A stretch of DNA of 7,692 bases from Ignavibacteriales bacterium (lineage in GTDB: Bacteria; Bacteroidota; Ignavibacteria; Ignavibacteriales; Melioribacteraceae). Shown in pieces: positions 1 to 5,422 of this stretch. Below the pieces are notes generated by a model. The model made no database searches and was not told the origin of the DNA. It was given only the letters and a program-made list of their open reading frames with translations. The stretch covers positions 1 through 7,692 of the forward strand of contig JAGVBL010000234.1 of NCBI GenBank assembly GCA_020059785.1, written 5' to 3'. Positions within the stretch are counted from its first letter, which is position 1, and each line of letters opens with the position of its first letter. The position numbers and the translations under genes were made by a program.

Positions 1-600
1 AGAATACATGCAATTGGCGATAGGGGAAACAGAGAAGTGTTAAATATTTACGAGGAGGTTTTCAAAAAGAATCCTGATAAAAAAGATTTACGCTGGTGTA
101 TCGAACATGCCCAGCATATTTCTGCACCGGATATTCAGCGCTTTGCAAAATTAGGCGTTGTTGCAGCAATGCAAAGTGTTCACTGTACATCGGATGCTTT
201 ATTCGTACCCGAAAGACTTGGAGATGAAAGAGCAGAAGAGGGCGCTTATGTATGGAAGAAATTAATTAAAAGCGGTGCAATTATTTGTAATGGAACAGAT
301 GCGCCCGTTGAAGACGTTGACCCCATAAAATGTTTCTATTCTGCTGTTACAAGAAAATCCTCGAATGGAAAAGAGTTTTATCCAGATCAAAAAATGTCGA
401 GACTGGAAGCCTTGAAATCTTATACCGTAAACGGTGCTTATGTTTCTTTTGAAGAGAACATAAAAGGAATATTAAAAACCGGAATGCTGGCCGATATAAC
501 AGTACTTTCAAATAATTTACTAACATGCTTAGAAAACGAAATTCTCAACACCCGCGTTTTATACACAATTGTAGGGGGTAAAATAGTTTATAAACAATAA
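1..600 (+). CDS. YtcJ-like amidohydrolase (amidohydrolase family 3), 3' part only
   Basis: The frame is open from base 1 to the TAA at 598-600, giving 199 residues; relatives are usually about 530-580 residues, so roughly the first two thirds lie outside the window. A GTG at 37 is in frame, but conserved sequence precedes it, so it is not the start. Visible landmarks, numbered from base 1, are HAIGDR (residues 3-8, metal-ligand His), IEHAQ (34-38, second conserved His), the MQS-H-TSD stretch followed by RLGDERAEEGAYVWKKL, GTDAPVE (98-104, catalytic/metal Asp100), and the closing GMLADITVLS strand (161-170) that returns to the small beta-sandwich of amidohydrolases. Family members are metal-dependent hydrolases of amide or formamide bonds (for example N-substituted formamide deformylase); the substrate cannot be read from this part. 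A lipoprotein or secretion signal, common in Bacteroidota relatives, cannot be assessed. All active-site motifs expected in this half are intact. Confidence 0.93.
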   Translation, partial: RIHAIGDRGNREVLNIYEEVFKKNPDKKDLRWCIEHAQHISAPDIQRFAKLGVVAAMQSVHCTSDALFVPERLGDERAEEGAYVWKKLIKSGAIICNGTDAPVEDVDPIKCFYSAVTRKSSNGKEFYPDQKMSRLEALKSYTVNGAYVSFEENIKGILKTGMLADITVLSNNLLTCLENEILNTRVLYTIVGGKIVYKQ

Positions 601-772
601 ATCGACTTCTACAAATATCAATTTCCCCATTAAATAATCTAATCAAAGAGAAAACCCGGTTTCTATCCGGCTATGTTATTCTTTTTCTAATACAATAAAA
701 AAATTTTCCCAACCGGTAACTTTTTTATTTATCCGTTCGTCTATATAACCGTGAAATAAGAAACCTTTATAT

Positions 773-779
773 GGGGGGA
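773..779 (+). promoter_or_regulatory. G-rich putative ribosome binding site of the outer-membrane receptor
   Basis: Six consecutive G residues followed by A end four bases before the ATG at 783. This can pair with a CCUCC anti-Shine-Dalgarno only through a G-U wobble, so it is an unusual site, but it is the only purine-rich block near any intact start in the window and it supports the chosen ATG. The remaining upstream gap (601-772) is AT-rich; a TATATAAC at 742-749 could be a -10 element, but no convincing -35 is seen. Confidence 0.35.
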
Positions 780-782
780 TAA

Positions 783-3242
783 ATGAAAAACATTATTTTA
801 TTACTTCTTTTAGCCGTTGTGTGTCTTAATGCTTCTCCATTATTGCCGAATGAAGAAAAGATCGATACCAAAAAAGGTATGATTAAAGCGGTAATAATGG
901 ATGGAAAAAACAATATTCCAATTGAATATGCTAATGTAACAGTCCATAGCTCTAAAGATTCTTCTTTTATATCCGGCAGCGCATCCGGCAAAAACGGGGA
1001 GCTGTTAATACCCAACCTTCCCGAGGGAAATTATTATATGAAGGTTAGTTTTATAGGATATGATAAAACAATCATTCCAAACATTTCAATTACTACAGAT
1101 AAAAAAGAAGTGTCGCTGGGCGTTATTAAAATTAATCCTACAGAAATTAAAATGGACGCAGTAAATGTGGTTGGTGAAAAACCAACAGAAGAATACCACC
1201 TTGATAAAAGAGTAATAAATGTTAGCAAGGATAATACAGCTGCCGGCGGGACGGCTTTAGATGTATTACAAAATCATCCTTCAATTCAAGTTGATCAAAA
1301 CGGCAATGTAACATTACGCGGAAGTTCTAATTTTACAGTTCTTGTAAACGGAAGACCGGGCGTTCTTCAGGGATCTGATGCGCTGAGACAAATTCCGGCA
1401 AACATTATCGACAATATTGAGCTGATTACAAATCCATCTGCAAAATACGATGCCGAGGGCGCTGCCGGAATTGTAAATATTATTACCAAAGTTTCGGCTT
1501 ATGATAATATGTCTGGCATTATTAACGGAGGACTTGGTTCAAGAACTAAATATAACGGCGATGTTACGTTAAATTATAAATCGGGCGATTGGGGTTTAAC
1601 CGGAAGCGCCGATTACAGATTGTTCAGTAACGCCAATTACCAGGGTTACGATAGATATACATCAACTACTGCCGGAACGATGTATCAGCGGGCGGACATT
1701 AACCAGAATTTCAGAAGAAAAAATTTCAACGCAAAAATTGGAATTGATTATGCAATAAGTCCCGTTACAGGAATTTCATTTACAAACTCAATCGGAAGAT
1801 TCGCATTCAATGGGAATTTTGTGCTTGACGGATCGGACTTACAAAATGCTTCTGCGGGAAATCCCAAGTACACAACCAATCAACAACTGTCCGATATTAC
1901 TGCAGATTATCTTCAGTCTATTCTTTATTTCAATCATCAATTCAATCCTAAGATTGACGAACTAACTTTCGAAGCGGTTTATACAAATCTATTTCAACCG
2001 TATTTACAAACCGCCAGAGAATACATTACAGATGCTAATCATCAGAACTGGTCATTAAATCCTAACACAATTAATTACGACAACCGGACAACCCGCAACG
2101 ATGGAAGAATAAAGCTGAATTATTCTTACAAGTTCAACGACAAATCAAAATTCGAAAGCGGAATCCAGATTAATCTTGCATATAGAAATTTCGATTACCT
2201 GTTTAAGACATTCAACTGGAATACAAATCAATGGTTTAACGATCCTACATATACAAACAAATATGATTTCAGAAATAATATTTATGCTGCGTTCGCAACA
2301 TATTCCAATAGCCTTGAAGCGCTTGAGTTAGATTACCAGCTTGGATTACGTGCCGAACAAACCGATCGTCTCCTTCAACAAATAACATTAGACAAGGATT
2401 ACGCTTACAATCGGATTCATCTGTTCCCATCGGTTAACCTGTTGAAAAAAATTGATCAGGCACAGCAGCTGCAATTTAGTTACAGTAGAAGAATTAACAG
2501 ACCGTTTGAAGGGGCTTTGAATCCTTTCCCTAATTATTCGGATTCGTATGCATTAGTAATTGGTAATCCTGATCTTAAACCGGAATTGATTAATTCCTTT
2601 GAATTAAATTATCAGAATACTATTGGCGGTGTATTCTTATCTGCACAGACTTATTATAGAAACACAGAAAATACTTTTCAACAGACCGCTTTAATTGGTC
2701 CCGATGGTAGATTAAATCTATCCTTTGGAAACATAGCAAAAACTTATTCTCTTGGTTCGGAATTGTCCGCTGGATTTTCTTTGGCGCAATGGTTCCGGTT
2801 AGATCCCGCATTAAACCTATACAAAACTCATCTCGAAGGAAAACTACAGGATAATTATTACGAGCAGAATGGATTCGTCTGGTCGAGCCGTTTACGTTCA
2901 ACGCTCTATTTTTCTCCGGAGACAAGATTCCAGGTTGCTCTCTTTTATACAGCAAAACAGAAAATATTACAGGGAGAAATTGACCCGGTTATAAACTTAA
3001 CTTTATCGCTGCGCCAGGAATTTCTTGATAAAAAATTAATTGTAACCGCAACAGCACAAAATCTTTTTAATACAGGAAGATTCAAATTATTTACCGATGC
3101 TGGTAACGGAACGCTTTTATACTTAACCGCACGCCCCGAAGCGCCCGTATTCAATATTACGCTAAGTTATAATTTCAATAACTTTAGAAACACTTCAAAG
3201 GTAAACGATAGAGTTGATGTTAACGTAAACACTGGCTTTTAA
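783..3242 (+). CDS. TonB-dependent receptor-type outer-membrane beta-barrel protein
   Basis: An 819-residue outer-membrane protein. Residues 1-18 form a signal peptide (MKN, a long Leu/Val core, cleavage probably near LNAS). Residues about 33-118 are a carboxypeptidase-D-regulatory-like beta-sandwich with the typical GKNGELLIPNLPEGNYYMKV core and the IGY turn. Residues about 145-236 are the plug: LDVLQNHPSIQVDQNGNVTL, then RGSSNFTVLVNGRPG, IPANIIDNIELITNPSAKYD and GAAGIVNIITK. The rest alternates aromatic beta strands and ends in SYNF plus a short polar tail finishing in GF, as in the 'outer membrane beta-barrel family 3' group (PF14905). Such proteins are usually annotated as TonB-dependent receptors; the ligand is unknown, and I see no obvious TonB box. 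No SusD-like partner lies downstream: a strong terminator follows at once, so the gene is probably monocistronic. The start is ATG 783, supported by the signal peptide directly after it. Confidence 0.93.
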   Translation: MKNIILLLLLAVVCLNASPLLPNEEKIDTKKGMIKAVIMDGKNNIPIEYANVTVHSSKDSSFISGSASGKNGELLIPNLPEGNYYMKVSFIGYDKTIIPNISITTDKKEVSLGVIKINPTEIKMDAVNVVGEKPTEEYHLDKRVINVSKDNTAAGGTALDVLQNHPSIQVDQNGNVTLRGSSNFTVLVNGRPGVLQGSDALRQIPANIIDNIELITNPSAKYDAEGAAGIVNIITKVSAYDNMSGIINGGLGSRTKYNGDVTLNYKSGDWGLTGSADYRLFSNANYQGYDRYTSTTAGTMYQRADINQNFRRKNFNAKIGIDYAISPVTGISFTNSIGRFAFNGNFVLDGSDLQNASAGNPKYTTNQQLSDITADYLQSILYFNHQFNPKIDELTFEAVYTNLFQPYLQTAREYITDANHQNWSLNPNTINYDNRTTRNDGRIKLNYSYKFNDKSKFESGIQINLAYRNFDYLFKTFNWNTNQWFNDPTYTNKYDFRNNIYAAFATYSNSLEALELDYQLGLRAEQTDRLLQQITLDKDYAYNRIHLFPSVNLLKKIDQAQQLQFSYSRRINRPFEGALNPFPNYSDSYALVIGNPDLKPELINSFELNYQNTIGGVFLSAQTYYRNTENTFQQTALIGPDGRLNLSFGNIAKTYSLGSELSAGFSLAQWFRLDPALNLYKTHLEGKLQDNYYEQNGFVWSSRLRSTLYFSPETRFQVALFYTAKQKILQGEIDPVINLTLSLRQEFLDKKLIVTATAQNLFNTGRFKLFTDAGNGTLLYLTARPEAPVFNITLSYNFNNFRNTSKVNDRVDVNVNTGF

Positions 3243-3253
3243 CTGACCTAACC

Positions 3254-3279
3254 GGGAGCGGAGAAGCCGCTCCCTTTTT
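3254..3279 (+). terminator. Rho-independent terminator of the outer-membrane receptor gene
   Basis: A perfect 8-bp GC-rich stem GGGAGCGG (3254-3261) and CCGCTCCC (3267-3274) encloses the loop AGAAG and is followed by five T residues (3275-3279). It begins 11 bases after the receptor stop codon and separates that gene from the metallophosphoesterase. Confidence 0.93.
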
Positions 3280-3347
3280 CTATTAGCCATTCTGAAATTT
3301 CATTTCTAATTTTGAACCATTCCTTTACAAATTATTGTTTTACTTAC

Positions 3348-4505
3348 ATGAGACTACAACAAGCAATTATATTCTTCGGAATTGTTTTCACGGTTTATGG
3401 TTTAATAAACTATTATATCTACCGCCGGGCTATTCCGATTGTGCCTGATAATTATAGATTAATATTTACAGCAATTTTCATTTTCATCGTTCTCTCATAC
3501 GTCGCCGGAAGAATTTTAGAAAATTACTGGGTCTGGTATGTTAGTGATTTTTTAGTATGGGTCGGTTCTTTCTGGATAGCGATAATGTTCTACACATTTT
3601 TGTGTTTAATAATAATCGATCTGTTCCGTTTAATAAATTATATAATCCCATTCTTTCCTTCTGTAATATCAGAGAACCCGGAAAAGGTTAGAAGGCTGGC
3701 TGCATTAATAGTTTCTGTTTTTGTTTTTATAATGGTAGCCGGGGGATTTTTTACTACGCGCCTTTTCACAGTAAAAAAATACAACCTTGGCATAAATAAA
3801 AATGCCGGCGAGTTGAAATCGTTAAATATTGTAATGGCGTCCGATCTTCACCTTGGAACTATTAACGGAAAAAATTTTGCCTATCGGGTTGTTGACCGGA
3901 TAAACAAACAGAAACCCGATATTATTTTGCTTGCCGGAGACATAATAGACGAAGATATTAATCCGGTTTTAAGAGATAACGTTGGCGAAGCCCTTCTTGA
4001 ACTAAATGCTAAATACGGTGTGTATGCAATTACCGGCAACCACGAGTATATTGGCGGAGTTAACGATGCCGTTGAATATCTTAACCGACATAACATTCAT
4101 ATGATAAGGGACTCATATGTTAAGATAGATAATTCCTTTTATGTTGTTGGAAGAGAAGACCGGGACAGCAAAAGATTTGCCGATTACAGCCGCAAGCCTT
4201 TAAATGAAATACTTGAAGGCATTGATAAATCCCTTCCTGTTATAATGATGGATCATCAGCCGTTTCAATTAAACGAAGCAATGGAAAACGGAATCGATTT
4301 ACAGTTATCGGGACACACACACAACGGACAGTTATGGCCCGTCAATTATATCATGGGAATGATTTACGAACTGCCGTGGGGCTATAAATTGAAAGGAAGC
4401 ACTCAATATTATGTTTCGTGCGGAGTAGGCGGATGGGGACCGCCGGTTAGAATTGGAAGCAGACCGGAAATAATAAATATAAAACTCAACTTTGTAGGCA
4501 AATAG
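3348..4505 (+). CDS. Membrane-anchored metallophosphoesterase (YkuE/YaeI-like, COG1408 type)
   Basis: A 385-residue binuclear metal phosphoesterase. From the ATG at 3348, hydrophobic segments at about 5-25, 38-57, 68-91 and 117-135 predict four membrane spans; the catalytic domain follows. Metal-site motifs are all present: SDLHLG (165-170), AGDIIDE (196-202), GNHEY (230-234), MDHQP (301-305) and SGHTHNGQ (321-328). The end carries GVGGWGPPVRIG and RPEI, typical of this family. Relatives include YkuE and YaeI-type enzymes linked to lipid or cell-envelope phosphoesters; the substrate here is unknown, and which membrane face the domain occupies cannot be decided, since positive residues flank several loops. 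An in-frame TTG at 3312 would add 12 residues; neither start has a Shine-Dalgarno, and I prefer the ATG because it directly precedes the first span. The gene follows a terminator, so it probably has its own promoter, and it converges with the minus-strand esterase remnant. Confidence 0.93.
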   Translation: MRLQQAIIFFGIVFTVYGLINYYIYRRAIPIVPDNYRLIFTAIFIFIVLSYVAGRILENYWVWYVSDFLVWVGSFWIAIMFYTFLCLIIIDLFRLINYIIPFFPSVISENPEKVRRLAALIVSVFVFIMVAGGFFTTRLFTVKKYNLGINKNAGELKSLNIVMASDLHLGTINGKNFAYRVVDRINKQKPDIILLAGDIIDEDINPVLRDNVGEALLELNAKYGVYAITGNHEYIGGVNDAVEYLNRHNIHMIRDSYVKIDNSFYVVGREDRDSKRFADYSRKPLNEILEGIDKSLPVIMMDHQPFQLNEAMENGIDLQLSGHTHNGQLWPVNYIMGMIYELPWGYKLKGSTQYYVSCGVGGWGPPVRIGSRPEIINIKLNFVGK

Positions 4506-4539
4506 AATTTGAATCCCCATTAAATGGATTCCAAATTTT
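4506..4539. terminator. Shared hairpin terminator between convergent genes
   Basis: Left arm AATTTGAATCC (4506-4516) and right arm GGATTCCAAATT (4526-4537) pair along their length with one bulged C, around a 9-base loop. On the plus strand the right arm runs into TTTT (4536-4539). The hairpin starts at the base after the metallophosphoesterase stop and ends at the base before the stop of the opposing esterase pseudogene, so it fills the 32-base gap and probably serves the plus-strand gene mainly. The T-tract on the minus strand is poor. Confidence 0.65.
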
Positions 4540-5422
4540 ACTTCGTCAGAACCATTTTCTTCGTTACAGAAAATTTCCCTGTGCGCAACCTATAATAATA
4601 AACACCGCTTGGTAAAGACGTTCCATGGAACGTCTCTACATAATAACCCGCTTGTTTGTATTCACTTACCAGTGTTGCAACTTCTTTTCCCAGTATATCA
4701 TAGACTTTCAATTGAACATGGCTGCCGACCGATAACTGACAACCGTATTCGGATTAAATGGATTGGGATAATTTTGATGAAGAGAAAAACCCGAAGGAAG
4801 ATCTTCGTAATATTCCGTGCTATTAGTAGATAATGTTCTGATAAAAAAAATCAATTACTCTGTTTCTTGTTGAATCGGAGTTAAAAGCCCCTCTTCCATG
4901 TCCTGCACCAAGCTGCGGAATAAATATTATGTTGTGGTTAATCTTTCTAAAAGCAGAATCAAGTTCAACGCTTTGATGATACGGAACTGTCATATCTTGT
5001 GTGCTGCGCATAATTAAAAACGGCGGATCGTCGTTAGAAACATAAGTTATTGGACTTGCTGCGATCTCTTTATCAATGAATTTGCTCTAAGCCATCTTAT
5101 GGCTCCTTTGCAATCATGTATCTGTGCGGGAAAAATTGCCTCGTTAGTCTATCTATAGTTTATACTGACGACAGCAAAACCATGGCTTAGAAGGTAAAGT
5201 CCGCTTACATTACTTTTAGAACCACTCATCCATGCCCCGCCATGAATCCAGACGACAACAGGAAAAGGAGCGCTTCCGGTTGTTGGCAGATAAATGTCTA
5301 ACATTTGACGACATTGCCGGAACCGCCGTAATCCAGATTTGAATATGACGGCTGCGCCTGAGCGAAAACCCGGCTTAAGAGAATAAAGGAAAATACTATT
5401 GTTAGTAAAACGTGTTTTTCAT
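4538..5422 (-). pseudogene. Decayed secreted alpha/beta-hydrolase (BD-FAE-like esterase) with T9SS C-terminal domain
   Basis: Joining frames along the minus strand gives a recognisable esterase. Pieces in order: a signal peptide (KHVLLTIVFSFILLSRVFAQ) behind ATG 5422-5420; LDYGGSGN, then QMLDIYLPTTGSAPFPVVVW and IHGGAWMSGSK (oxyanion-hole HGGAW); SHGFAVVSINYR; FPAQIHDCKGAIRWLRANS; ASPITYVSNDDPPFLIMRS with the acid region (STQDMTVPYHQS) and the catalytic-His region GAGHGRG; VIDFF; then the sorting domain YPNPFNPNT, KVYDILGKEVATLVSEYKQA, LPSGVYYYRL ending KKMVLTK. Lesions: (1) one A short in the 5-T run 5415-5419 just after the start; (2) 1-base loss at 5312/5313 (GSGN/RRQM); (3) TAG at 5149-5151 where Tyr is expected; (4) loss of the middle, about a hundred residues with the nucleophile Ser, near 5075-5085; (5) extra base in the A8 run 4843-4850; (6) frameshift near 4738-4743. 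The ATG overlaps the upstream protease stop (ATGA). The identity of the family is firm; the exact substrate is not known. Confidence 0.88.
4612..4639. repeat. 28-bp GTAGAGACG-type palindromic element inside a sorting-domain coding sequence
   Basis: Bases 4616-4635 (AGACGTTCCATGGAACGTCT) are a perfect 20-bp palindrome with no loop. After one A/C mismatch pair (4615/4636) the pairing resumes for three more bases on each side, giving 28 bp with ends GTA...TAC. The right arm CGTCTCTAC is identical to the arm of palindromes that, from memory, are dispersed in some Bacteroidota and cyanobacterial genomes. On the minus strand it encodes part of the esterase sorting domain just before LPSGVY (VETFHGTS). 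Whether it is repeated in this genome cannot be seen from one window. Confidence 0.75.

Noticed and set aside
601..782. Possible terminator or promoter after the amidohydrolase (CCGG repeats, A-run/T-run pairs, TATATAAC at 742-749).
   Set aside because: The CCGG pairs give only a 4-bp stem without a following T-tract, the A/T runs give no stable stem, and no -35 or Bacteroidota-type TAnnTTTG box is convincing.
767..3154. Several minus-strand open frames inside the outer-membrane receptor gene.
   Set aside because: They are antisense shadows without signal peptides or domains, while the plus-strand frame is a clear full-length receptor.
4609..4833. Plus-strand open frame of 74 codons.
   Set aside because: It is antisense to the sorting domain of the esterase pseudogene, has no recognisable domain, and the opposite strand explains the sequence fully.
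4823..5011. Minus-strand small open frame of 62 codons that could pass as a hypothetical protein.
   Set aside because: It is the in-frame middle part (acid and His regions) of the decayed esterase; the frame continues upstream of its first Met with conserved hydrolase sequence.
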